Position numbers and translations under genes: made by a program
Shown: piece after piece, positions 55,404 through 63,656 of the stretch
Layout: the number at the start of each line of letters is the position of its first letter
Position numbering within the stretch: the first letter of the stretch is position 1
Notes under the pieces: generated by a model
Told to the model about the DNA's origin: nothing
The model's database searches: none
The model's input: the letters and a program-made list of their open reading frames with translations, nothing else
NCBI GenBank assembly: GCA_013816245.1
Contig: JACDEU010000010.1
Location: 1-64,000, forward strand
From: Actinomycetota bacterium
GTDB lineage: Bacteria > Actinomycetota > Thermoleophilia > Gaiellales > Gaiellaceae
DNA length: 64,000 nucleotides
Direction: 5' to 3'

Positions 55404-56026
55404 CAGTAGCCGCTGCCGGGTTGCGCGAGCGCCGCGCCCGAAGCGCGGCCCGGCCCGTGTGCGGTCCCTCCACCCGTCCTCGTCGGCTGACGCTGCAGCA
55501 ATCGCAGCGTCAGCTCGAGATTGAACTTGGCGTCCTCGTTGTTCGGGTCGGCGGTCAGCGCTCCGCGGAAGGCCCTCGACGCGTAGAGGAGGAAGCGGAG
55601 ACGCTGGCCCGGGTCGTCCGTCGTGGCGAGGCCGAGTCCCATGACGCCGAGGAGGTTCGCGGTCTGCCCGCGGCGCAGGGGCTCTCGTTGTTCGCGTGCG
55701 AAGTTCGCGAGCGTGACTATCGCCTCGCTGCGCAGCGCGTCAAGATTCAGCTGCGTGAGGGAGCTGCCGTGTGGGCGGGCGAGCCAGAAGTTCCGGAGCG
55801 TTTCCCGGTACTCGATGTCATCGTCCAGACGCAGAAGCGAGCGGGCGGCGTGAAACGGGAGGAGCTCGTCCGGGCGCCAGAGATTTGCGCGGGTCGGAGT
55901 CGCTTTGAAGCGCACGTCGTCATGCGAGATCGTGGTCTGCCAGCGCCCGACGTCCAGTGCCAGGAGCAGCGTGAGGACTGCCACGGCCAGCGCGACGATG
56001 CATGCAGTGACCCAGCGCAACGTCAC
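55403..56026 (-). CDS. Small membrane-anchored helical protein of the VWA operon
   Basis: 207 residues. N-terminal helix (WVTACIVALAVAVLTLLLAL) followed by helical, TPR-like extracytoplasmic region (FLLYASRAFRGALTADPNNEDAKFNLELTLRLL is TPR-like). Pro/Gly-rich end. Overlaps both neighbours. Role unknown; perhaps the BatC-like partner. Confidence 0.6.
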   Translation of the reverse strand: MTLRWVTACIVALAVAVLTLLLALDVGRWQTTISHDDVRFKATPTRANLWRPDELLPFHAARSLLRLDDDIEYRETLRNFWLARPHGSSLTQLNLDALRSEAIVTLANFAREQREPLRRGQTANLLGVMGLGLATTDDPGQRLRFLLYASRAFRGALTADPNNEDAKFNLELTLRLLQRQPTRTGGGTAHGPGRASGAALAQPGSGY

Positions 56027-56895
56027 GACTGGGTCCTCGGGACAGGTAGCCGTCCGTTCCAGTGTTCGTTCGCGGCGAGTGCGACGAGCACGAGTGCGGC
56101 GATGAAGATCAGCGACCAGGGCGTCCGCCCCTGCAAAGCGCCCTGGGTCTCACCCACTCCGCTTCCGACGGAGCTGACATGAGGCACGAATGCGTCGCGC
56201 CCGGCGAGATTCTGGAAGAGCGAGAGGTTGTCCGCGCGGGCGGACAGCGCGACGATCCGAAACTTGACGCCCTGAGCCCGGAAGGTGTTGAACGTCTGGG
56301 CGACCCGTGGGACGTCGTCGGGCGCGGTGTCGAGATCGCTGACGAGCAGAATCGAGCCGCGAGGGTTGCCGGCACGAACGAGCGCGTCATGCGCGAGCGT
56401 CAGCCCGAGCGAGATCTGGGTACCTCCGGAGAAGCTGCTCGACCACGGGTTCGGCGGGAAGGGATCCGGGCCGCTCCGCGGCGTCCGCACGGGCGCGAAG
56501 AAGCGCAGCAGGGAGCGCAGCTCCCGGGATGGTGTGCCGGGTGGCACCAACTCGTAGGCGATGTCCGAGAACGCGACCAGCCCTAGCCGGGTGCGCGATC
56601 TGATCAGCTGCTGCAGGACGTTGACGATCGTGCGATTGGCCGCCGGCTTGATGCTGCGAGACACGTCGAGGACGAGCACACCGGTTCCTCCGCTCGGCAA
56701 GAGCCCACGTGCTGCTGCCGCATTGCTACGACCTGTCTCGCTCGCAGCGAGCGCGAGCACCAACAGTGCGACCGCGAGCGCGATGCGCAGCACGAGCGTG
56801 CGGCGCGCAGCGCCCGCCAGCTCGGCGGTGCTCGCGATCGGGATCGCTGGACCGCGCGTACGCGCGGGCAGCAGCCGGCTACGCGCCATGTCCAT
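56023..56895 (-). CDS. VWA domain membrane protein (BatB-like)
   Basis: 290 residues with an N-terminal helix (TLVLRIALAVALLVLALAA), a VWA domain with LDVSRSIKP (MIDAS, DxSxS), FSDIAYELVPP and LLVSDLDTAPDD, and a C-terminal helix. Second VWA protein of the operon. VWA pairs of this kind bind protein partners or metals in MoxR-dependent assembly. Confidence 0.85.
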   Translation of the reverse strand: MDMARSRLLPARTRGPAIPIASTAELAGAARRTLVLRIALAVALLVLALAASETGRSNAAAARGLLPSGGTGVLVLDVSRSIKPAANRTIVNVLQQLIRSRTRLGLVAFSDIAYELVPPGTPSRELRSLLRFFAPVRTPRSGPDPFPPNPWSSSFSGGTQISLGLTLAHDALVRAGNPRGSILLVSDLDTAPDDVPRVAQTFNTFRAQGVKFRIVALSARADNLSLFQNLAGRDAFVPHVSSVGSGVGETQGALQGRTPWSLIFIAALVLVALAANEHWNGRLPVPRTQS

Positions 56896-57802
56896 TCGAC
56901 CGCTGTTCGATCAGACGCCGGACGTCCAGCGTCAACGGTTGAGTGGCTGCAGGGATAGGCGTCGGCTCGGCCCAGGCGAGCTCACGCGCGGCGAGGGCAA
57001 GCTGACTCTCCCCGCTACGCGTCAACTCGCGTGACAGCAACTCGAGGGCCTTGCGTTTCGCAGCGGAGTCTTCTCGGCCCTCGGTCCGCTCGACGAGGCG
57101 GACGGCACGCTCGAGCGCGCTCGGAAGCGGCAGCTTCAGCCGCGCCTGCAGCGCCCGCAACACTCGCCAGAGAGCGAAGGCCGCGCCCGCAAACAACAGC
57201 CCGCTGAACACGAACAACCCCGTCTTGAGCGCGAAGGGCGAGAAGCGGTATGACACGGCGAGCGGATCGGTTGAGGCGTGCCAGACCGGCTGACGGAACG
57301 GGTCCGCGCCTGCGAGATCTGCGTTGGAGGTGCGACCGGCGAGTGTCAACGCCTGCCAGGGGAGACGGAGCGTCCGACGCCCGCTTCCGTCCCGCGGGAA
57401 GTAGAAGACCTCAGCTGGGGTGAACTGGATTCGGGTCCTGCCGGCTTTCGGCAGGCATGGCTCGGTGGAGCACACGAGGTCCGTGCTGAAGACGAGCCTG
57501 GTGAGCCGTTCGGTGTCATGACGCGACAGGCGAGGGATCCCGATCCGAGAGAACGGCTCGAAGCCGATACTGAAGCCGACGCGCGCCGGATCGATGCGCT
57601 TTCGGTCGACGAGCACCTCGATCGATGCGCGGAGCGGATCGGCGAAGAGCGCGCCCGACCGCGAGAGCGAAGCCTCGGCCGTCAGCGAGCGCTGCGGGAC
57701 AGCTTGAGTCGAGCGCCCCGTGAGCAGGAGAGCAAGCGCGAGCGCGGCTGCGACCGCGAGCGCGGCGACCACGACGACGATTCCGTTACGGCGCGTGCTC
57801 AC
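56879..57802 (-). CDS. Membrane protein of MoxR operon (BatD-like position)
   Basis: About 307 residues. N-terminal membrane helix (GIVVVVAALAVAAALALALLL), an extracytoplasmic beta-rich part (ASIEVLVDRKRIDPARVGFSIGFEP), a second helix near 200 (FVFSGLLFAGAAFALWRVL) and a cytoplasmic helical tail. GTG 57802 overlaps the DUF58 stop. No clear family; the layout resembles BatD-type proteins. Confidence 0.65.
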   Translation of the reverse strand: MSTRRNGIVVVVAALAVAAALALALLLTGRSTQAVPQRSLTAEASLSRSGALFADPLRASIEVLVDRKRIDPARVGFSIGFEPFSRIGIPRLSRHDTERLTRLVFSTDLVCSTEPCLPKAGRTRIQFTPAEVFYFPRDGSGRRTLRLPWQALTLAGRTSNADLAGADPFRQPVWHASTDPLAVSYRFSPFALKTGLFVFSGLLFAGAAFALWRVLRALQARLKLPLPSALERAVRLVERTEGREDSAAKRKALELLSRELTRSGESQLALAARELAWAEPTPIPAATQPLTLDVRRLIEQRSNGHGA

Positions 57803-58710
57803 CACCAACGACCCCGCGAGATGATTCGCTCGTCCGCCCATTCGAGAAAGGCTTGAAAGATCTGCTCACGATCGCTAGTCGTGACGAGAACGGGACCGAG
57901 GTCGAGCGCGCGCAGGCGGAGGAGGAGCTCTGCCGAGCGCGCTTCGTTCTCCTCACGGCGGCGAGCCGCCTCGCGCTCGGTCAGTCGCACCGAGACGAAA
58001 CGCCCGGTCGCCTGGTCGTGCAACGGTACGACGACACCGCCGACGTCGGGAAAGCTTCGCTCCCAGACAGGATCCTGGACGACGACCGGAACGACGTCCC
58101 ACCCACGCTCGAGCGTGAACACCCAGGTGTCGTCGGAGACCGGCGCGAGGAAGTCGGAGAAAACGAAGACGAACGTGCCGCCGGGAAGCGGCGGGTGCTG
58201 CCGCGCGAGGAAGTCGAAGGCGCGGGCGAGGTTGTCCTCGGAGGCGCGAAACGTCCCGCCCCGAGCTGCGTCGGGTAGCTCGTGTTCGGAGCGCGGCGCG
58301 ACCCACGTGGCGTTGTCGTCGTCGAGATCGAGATAACCGAGGAAGCCGCGAGCTGCGAGTGTCGCCTCCGAGACGAGATCTGCCGCCACGCGCACGGCTT
58401 CGGGTTTCGCAAGCCATGGCAACGGCCGCTGGAAGAGCGACATCGCCGGACGGCGATCCCAGAGCAAGACGACGCGCGGCGCCTCCTCCGCGATGTACTC
58501 GCGCACGATGAACTCGTCGGCACCGTGTGCGGAGGAAAGTCGCGCAGACGCGTTCCAGTCGATCGAGCGCGCATCGTCGCCCGGACGGTATGGGCGAGAG
58601 CCGGCGATGTCCGAGCCCGACCCCCGGCGGACGCTGTTCATGCCCCCGAACGGCAGGCCTGCGAACCGCCGGCGCGGCGCCAGCGGAAAGGTGACGTCAG
58701 TGCTGGTCAC
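57799..58710 (-). CDS. DUF58 domain protein
   Basis: 303 residues from GTG 58710 (overlapping moxR end by 14 bases). Contains GSDIAGSRPYRPGDDARSIDWNASARL (the DUF58 hallmark) and the downstream VWA-like FVFVFSDFLAPVSDD. Acts with MoxR ATPases in assembly or regulation of surface or membrane complexes; the exact substrate is unknown. Confidence 0.9.
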   Translation of the reverse strand: MTSTDVTFPLAPRRRFAGLPFGGMNSVRRGSGSDIAGSRPYRPGDDARSIDWNASARLSSAHGADEFIVREYIAEEAPRVVLLWDRRPAMSLFQRPLPWLAKPEAVRVAADLVSEATLAARGFLGYLDLDDDNATWVAPRSEHELPDAARGGTFRASEDNLARAFDFLARQHPPLPGGTFVFVFSDFLAPVSDDTWVFTLERGWDVVPVVVQDPVWERSFPDVGGVVVPLHDQATGRFVSVRLTEREAARRREENEARSAELLLRLRALDLGPVLVTTSDREQIFQAFLEWADERIISRGRWW

Positions 58711-59755
58711 GCGCGACGGGCACGGGCTCCGGAACGGGCCGTACCTCGGCCGGCTCGGGCTCAGGCCGAGGCGCGGCGGCGAAGCACTTGCGCTCGATCC
58801 CCTCGACGGCCTCGTTCCAGCCGACGCGGCGCGCCTCGGCCAGGAAGGTCGGACGGAACACGACACGGTGCAAGAGCACAGACGCGAAGAGGCGATCGAT
58901 GTCCTCGGGGACGACGTACGCACGGTGATCGAGCAAGGCCCATGCACGTGCGGCGCGCTCGAGCGCAAGGCTGCCGCGCACCGAGGCGCCGACTGCCACC
59001 TCGTCGAGGTTGCGCGTTGCGCGAACGAGCTCGACGATCCAGCGTTGCAGCAAGGGATCGACGTACACAGTGGTGACCGCATCGCGCAACGCGCGGATGT
59101 CGTCGACGTCGACCACCGGCTCGAGCCAGCTAAGCGGGTGACCATGACGCTGCTCCTCGACGATCTGCAGCTCCTCGTCGATGGTGGGATAGCCGAGCGC
59201 GGTCTTGAGGAAGAAGCGGTCGAGCTGCGCCTCCGGCAGCGGGAACGTGCCCTCGTACTCGATCGGGTTCTCGGTGGCGAGCAGCAGGAACGGATCCGGC
59301 AGCACGCGCGTCTTCCCGTCCACCGTCACCTGTTGCTCCGCCATCGCCTCGAGGAGCGCGGATTGCGTCTTCGGCATCGCACGGTTGATCTCGTCGACGA
59401 GGATGACGTTCGCGAAGATCGGCCCCGGCCTGAATTCGAAGTCGCGTTCGCGCTGGTTGAAGATGGACAGCCCGGTGACGTCGGTCGGCTGCAGGTCGGG
59501 CGTGCACTGGATCCGCGACGGCGTGGCCCCGGAGATCGTCTGCGCGATCGCGCGGGCGAGGACGGTCTTCGCCGTGCCGGGGACGTCCTCGAACAGGACG
59601 TGCCCACCGCAGATCATCGCCGCGAAGACGAGCTTGATCTCGTCCCGCTTGCCGTGGACGACGGTCTCGATGTTCTCGAGGAAGCGATCCGCTGTCGCAG
59701 CCGCTCGCTGGAACAGGTCCGACCCCTCTAGACGAGCAACCTCTGTGGGTTCCAT
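58697..59755 (-). CDS. MoxR-type AAA+ ATPase
   Basis: 352 residues, first gene of the seven-gene operon. Walker A-like EDVPGTAKTVLARAIA, Walker B VILVDEINR, sensor/arginine finger region FPLPEAQLDRFFLK, and GASVRGSLALERAARAWAL (C-terminal lid). A chaperone-like ATPase that works with VWA proteins. The C-terminus is unusually proline/glutamate-rich. Confidence 0.93.
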   Translation of the reverse strand: MEPTEVARLEGSDLFQRAAATADRFLENIETVVHGKRDEIKLVFAAMICGGHVLFEDVPGTAKTVLARAIAQTISGATPSRIQCTPDLQPTDVTGLSIFNQRERDFEFRPGPIFANVILVDEINRAMPKTQSALLEAMAEQQVTVDGKTRVLPDPFLLLATENPIEYEGTFPLPEAQLDRFFLKTALGYPTIDEELQIVEEQRHGHPLSWLEPVVDVDDIRALRDAVTTVYVDPLLQRWIVELVRATRNLDEVAVGASVRGSLALERAARAWALLDHRAYVVPEDIDRLFASVLLHRVVFRPTFLAEARRVGWNEAVEGIERKCFAAAPRPEPEPAEVRPVPEPVPVARDQH

Positions 59756-59826
59756 GGCCTCCTCGATTGTAGGGGGGTCGCGCAGGAGGTTGTGACGCCC
59801 CCAGGGCCGTTTTGGTTAGGAGAACG

Positions 59827-60558
59827 TTAAGAGCCGCGGTTGTGGTTCACGAGCTCGACGTTGTTCCCGTCGGGATCGAGCACGAAGGCGCCGTAATAGC
59901 CCTCGTGGTAGACGGGCCGCTCTCCCGGAGCGCCATTGTCGCGGTAGCCGGCCGAGATGAGAGCACAGTGGAACGCTTCGACGGCCCCGTTCTCCGACGC
60001 CGGAAACGCGAGGTGTGCCTCCTCGGTCGGCTGCCCCGAGACAAGGGAGAAGGAGCCGGCCTCCCCGACGAACTGTGCGCGATCGGGTGTGTCGGCGTTG
60101 AGACGGAAGCCTGCATGCGGCGCGACGGTTTCGTAGAACCTCTTCGACTCAACGACGTCCGCGACGCGGATCCAGAGATGGTCGATGGAGCCGGGGCGAC
60201 GCGCCGCGTCGTAGTGGACCGCCTCGACACTGTTGCCGTCCGGATCGAGCAAGAAGCCGCCGTAGTAGCCCTCCCTGTACTGAGGTCTTGGGCCCGGCAT
60301 GCCGTCGTCTTCGAAGCCCGCGTCGGTGCCCACCCGCCAGAAGTCGTCGACCTCGGAACGGCTTGCCGCGAAGAACGCGACGTGGAGCCGGCGTGTCACG
60401 GGACTCTCGGCGTCGACTGCGGCCAGCGAGAAGTCGCCCCACTCCGCGTCGTGGTCACCGCGATGCGGCTCGGAGATGCCGAGCACCGGCAGCACCGTGT
60501 TGTAGAAACGCTCCGAGGCCTCCCGGTCCGACACGCGGATGGTGACGTGATCGAACAT
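59827..60558 (-). CDS. VOC/glyoxalase-like protein, two domains
   Basis: 243 residues in two homologous halves, each with a vicinal oxygen chelate fold: FDHVTIRVSDREASERFY and IDHLWIRVADVVESKRFY. Each half ends with similar YHEGYYGAFVLDPDGNNVE / YREGYYGGFLLDPDGNSVE, where the glutamates can bind metal. Substrate unknown. Confidence 0.88.
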   Translation of the reverse strand: MFDHVTIRVSDREASERFYNTVLPVLGISEPHRGDHDAEWGDFSLAAVDAESPVTRRLHVAFFAASRSEVDDFWRVGTDAGFEDDGMPGPRPQYREGYYGGFLLDPDGNSVEAVHYDAARRPGSIDHLWIRVADVVESKRFYETVAPHAGFRLNADTPDRAQFVGEAGSFSLVSGQPTEEAHLAFPASENGAVEAFHCALISAGYRDNGAPGERPVYHEGYYGAFVLDPDGNNVELVNHNRGS

Positions 60559-60580
60559 GTGCCGTCGCTACCCTTCAGCT

Positions 60581-60778
60581 GTGGGCCAGAAACGGCAATT
60601 GACCCATCACGGCGCGCAGAAGCGCGCAGAACGCGAGCGCGCCGTGGGCCTCGAACCGGAAGACGACGCGGCGCGCTGGCTCGACGAGCACGATCCGAAG
60701 CCGAAGCCGCAGCCTCCGAAGTCGGCGAGCAAGTCCAAGGTGCTCCACCAGTGGCGGCAACGCCAGCAGCGCGGCTAG
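60581..60778 (+). CDS. Small basic hypothetical protein
   Basis: 65 residues from GTG 60581. Lys/Arg/Pro-rich (PKPKPQPPKSASKSK), opening GQKRQLTHHGAQKRAERERAV. An upstream in-frame ATG 60557 exists. No domain. Possibly nucleic-acid associated, only by composition. Confidence 0.45.
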   Translation: MGQKRQLTHHGAQKRAERERAVGLEPEDDAARWLDEHDPKPKPQPPKSASKSKVLHQWRQRQQRG

Positions 60779-60809
60779 ACAAACACGTTAACAGCGGTAA
60801 GTACCGGTA

Positions 60810-61223
60810 ATGGGTGGCGACTCGCAGCCAGAGGAAGAGATCATTAGCCGACTGATGGATCTCTTCACGCGTCTGCTCGACCATCAGAGAACGTGCCTCG
60901 AGACACTGGAGCTCACCTACTCGCAGGCCAAGCTCCTCTGGCGACTCGAGGCAAACGACACGCCGTCTCTCAAGGAGCTCGCCAAGCGTTGCGGCGTCGA
61001 TCCGTCCAATCTCGCGGGCGTCGTCGACCAGCTCACCGAGCGGAACCTCGTCCGAAGCGGCCCGGCGACGCACGACAAGCGCATTCGCATCGTCCGCCTG
61101 ACCGCGGAGGGCATTCGGCTTCGCCGCCGGCTCGTCGCCTGCATCTCCCAGGACCCGGCGATCCACGCTCTGGCGCCGAAGCGGCGGGACCAGTTCCTCG
61201 AGATCCTGCGTGAGGTGTCGTGA
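60810..61223 (+). CDS. MarR family transcriptional regulator
   Basis: 137 residues, winged helix: SLKELAKRCGVDPSNLAGVVDQLTERNLV, then the wing DKRIRIVRLTAEG. Coupled by a GTGA overlap to the following MFS exporter, which it likely controls. Confidence 0.92.
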   Translation: MGGDSQPEEEIISRLMDLFTRLLDHQRTCLETLELTYSQAKLLWRLEANDTPSLKELAKRCGVDPSNLAGVVDQLTERNLVRSGPATHDKRIRIVRLTAEGIRLRRRLVACISQDPAIHALAPKRRDQFLEILREVS

Positions 61224-62473
61224 GCTCCGACTTCAAGAAGTTCTGGATCGGTCAGACGATCTCGAACCTCGGCAGCTCGTTCACGCAGTGGGCGGTTCCG
61301 CTGCTCGTCTACCAGCTGACCCATTCGGCGCTGAACCTCGGCATCGCGACGGCGGCGACCTTCGTGCCCTATCTTCTGTTCGGGCTGCTGATCGGTGCGT
61401 GGATGGACCGCATCGACCGCAAGCAGGCGATGATCGCGCTCGACTCGCTGAACGCCGTCGTGATCTTCTCGATTCCGGTGGTCGCGCAGTTCGGGCACCT
61501 GACCGTCTGGTGGATCTACGCGGTCACGTTCATCCAGTCGACGATCTTCATAGCCTTCAGCGCCGGGGAGTTCGCGGCGATCCCGAGTCTCGTGTCGACC
61601 GACGACCTCGTCACTGCCAACGGCCGGATCCAGGCGACCTTCTCCGCGGCACAGGTTGCGGGGCCACTCCTCGCCGGCGCGCTTCTCTCGGTGATGCCCT
61701 TGACGTGGGTCATGTCCCTCGATGCCGCCTCGTTCGCCGTCTCGGCCGCGTCACTGGCGCTCGTCCGTGCGAGCTTCAACGCACCGAGCGAGGAAACGAA
61801 GGAGCCGACGAAGATCCTGCACGACGTGCGCGAAGGCCTCCGTTACGTGCTGTCGCACCCCGTCCTGCGGAACATCTCGGTGATGATGGCGCTGATCAAC
61901 TTCGTCGGTGCGACGACTTTCGCGCAGCTCGTGCTCTTCGCGGACGTGCGCCTCGACGCGAGCAGACGTCAGATCGGTCTCCTCTTCGCAGCAGGCAGCG
62001 CCGGCGTCGTGGTCACCGGCCTGCTCGCGGGACGGCTTCGGAAGCGATTCAGCTTCACGGCCCTCGCCATGACGTCGCTGATGCTGATGGGCCTCTGCGA
62101 GATCATCTTTGCCGGCATGCGCTGGTACTGGGCCGCGCTGCCGTTCTGGGCCGCCTCAGGCGGCCTGGGAATCCTGTTCAACATCAACACCGGAAGCCTG
62201 CGGCAGGCGATCGTCCCGAACCACATGCTTTCACGGGTTCTGTCGATCGCCGGCGTGCTTGCGTGGTCGGCGATCCCCGCGGGGGCACTCCTCGGCGGCT
62301 GGGTGGTCAGCGCCACGGGAAACGTCGCCCTGGTCTACGGGATCATCGGCGTGCTGACGATCGCGATCGCCGCGTTCTTCCGTCTCTTCACTGCGCTCGG
62401 CGACGCGCAGCGCTACGTCGACGAGCGGCAGGCGGAGGAAGAGCGGGTCGCAGCCGAGATCGTCACGGCGTAG
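61220..62473 (+). CDS. MFS transporter
   Basis: 417 residues with about twelve membrane helices. Opening FWIGQTISNLGSSFTQWAVPLLV, loop DRIDRKQAM with the MFS motif 2-3 Asp/Arg pattern, and a helix with GPLLAGALLSVMPLTWVM. Fits the MFS-3/EntS-like exporter group. Encoded with MarR, probably drug or metabolite export. Confidence 0.9.
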   Translation: MSSDFKKFWIGQTISNLGSSFTQWAVPLLVYQLTHSALNLGIATAATFVPYLLFGLLIGAWMDRIDRKQAMIALDSLNAVVIFSIPVVAQFGHLTVWWIYAVTFIQSTIFIAFSAGEFAAIPSLVSTDDLVTANGRIQATFSAAQVAGPLLAGALLSVMPLTWVMSLDAASFAVSAASLALVRASFNAPSEETKEPTKILHDVREGLRYVLSHPVLRNISVMMALINFVGATTFAQLVLFADVRLDASRRQIGLLFAAGSAGVVVTGLLAGRLRKRFSFTALAMTSLMLMGLCEIIFAGMRWYWAALPFWAASGGLGILFNINTGSLRQAIVPNHMLSRVLSIAGVLAWSAIPAGALLGGWVVSATGNVALVYGIIGVLTIAIAAFFRLFTALGDAQRYVDERQAEEERVAAEIVTA

Positions 62474-62529
62474 GCGACGCAGACGATCACGAGGACAAGC
62501 CAGCGGTCGGGGTCGGATCTGGTGCTCAT
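62460..62529 (-). pseudogene. Possible 5' stub of a second MFS gene
   Basis: On the minus strand ATG 62529 is preceded by AAAGGA and followed by MSTRSDPDRWLVLVIVCVAYAV, a typical MFS first-helix start. It then runs into the antisense of the MFS 3' end and stops. It may be a truncated gene, or chance. Confidence 0.3.
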
Positions 62530-62652
62530 CGGCAGATCCTTTCGTCAACGCTGTTCGTCCCTCTCGTATTCGCGGCGTGTAACCGCCGTGTAAAAGGTTC
62601 GTTGGCGCCCGTTGACTTCGCCGGGGAAGCGCGCAACGGTACCTGGGCCGTC
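62530..62652. other. Intergenic region
   Basis: No gene supported; contains GGCGTGTAACCGCCGTGTAA with short repeats GTGTAA, and no clear promoter. Confidence 0.3.
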
Positions 62653-63654
62653 ATGCCAAGGTTCCTCCCAATCGGGAAGGAGGCCAAGGGTGCCGCAGGC
62701 TTTCTTCTCGCCGCACTGCCAGCGTTGGGTGCCCTGCTGACCGCACTTGCGATCAGCGGCGACCTCATCGGAAGAATGGCGCGGAACCATCCGCTCGCGA
62801 GCTTTGGCGCGTTCGGCTGCGCCGCCGTTGCGGTGTTCCTCGGCGCGGTCGCGGCGTACGGGCTGGAGGAGGGCTCGCACGAGGAGCGCGGCATCCTCGC
62901 GACGGGGATCCTCGTCCTCGGCGGTGCGCTCGTCTTCGGTGTCTACGCCGGCGTCGAGACCTGGGGCGACCGGGCTCAACCGAGCATCACGGTGACGCCC
63001 AAGTCCGGCTCACTCGTGGCGGTCTCGGTCCACGGGATCGGACTGCGCTCGACCGACCACATCGTCGTCGAGGTGGAGCAGCTGCTCCGCACCTCCGGCG
63101 CGCCCGGACACGAGAGCTGGGAGCCGGGCCAGCCGCTCTATGGAGCCTCGCTCGGGCCGAACAGCTCGGGCGAGATCGATCAGACGGTGAACCTCCCCCT
63201 GCCGGCAGGCGACTTCGACGACGTCGGCGCGCGTGCGTGGGTCGGAGACGAACCGCGCCCGTGTTACACGCACGGCAACACGACCGGCTGCGTGCGGGTG
63301 CACGTCCCCCGACCGCAGGAGCGGCCCCAGCTTTCCGTCGTCTGGGAGACGTTCGTCAGGGCCCCGCGTCTGCTCGTCCGGCTGAAGGCCCGAAATCTGC
63401 CGCAGCGACCAGCTCTGTCGATGACTCTGCGGGTCTTCGGCATCGCCTCGGGCCAGCCGCGACGCAACCTCGCCGAGTGGTCGCTCGCGCCGAACGCCGG
63501 CGGTGAGTTCGATCGCAGTCTTGCGGTTGTCGTCGGTCGCGCGTACTCCGATGTCTGCGTCGTTGCCAGCATCTCGACGCGTGATCCCGAATGTCCCGCA
63601 CCGGTCGAGGACGGCACGGTGTGGACCCAGCTCGCCGTTCCTGCTGCTCAGTAG
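62653..63654 (+). CDS. Membrane-anchored protein with extracytoplasmic domain
   Basis: 333 residues. Three hydrophobic segments in the first 115 residues (AAGFLLAALPALGALLTALA, ASFGAFGCAAVAVFLGAVAAYG, GILATGILVLGGALVFGVYAG) then a beta-rich, exported region of about 220 residues with ITVTPKSGSLVAVSVHGIGL. Two cysteine pairs (CYTHGNTTGC and VCVVAS...PEC). Function unknown. A longer upstream frame is not supported. Confidence 0.65.
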   Translation: MPRFLPIGKEAKGAAGFLLAALPALGALLTALAISGDLIGRMARNHPLASFGAFGCAAVAVFLGAVAAYGLEEGSHEERGILATGILVLGGALVFGVYAGVETWGDRAQPSITVTPKSGSLVAVSVHGIGLRSTDHIVVEVEQLLRTSGAPGHESWEPGQPLYGASLGPNSSGEIDQTVNLPLPAGDFDDVGARAWVGDEPRPCYTHGNTTGCVRVHVPRPQERPQLSVVWETFVRAPRLLVRLKARNLPQRPALSMTLRVFGIASGQPRRNLAEWSLAPNAGGEFDRSLAVVVGRAYSDVCVVASISTRDPECPAPVEDGTVWTQLAVPAAQ

Positions 63655-63656
63655 CG

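Noticed and set aside
61210-62652. Long plus-strand frame across the MFS gene joined to the following membrane protein
   Set aside because: Low-complexity Arg-rich sequence over the MFS gene; real protein starts at ATG 62653.
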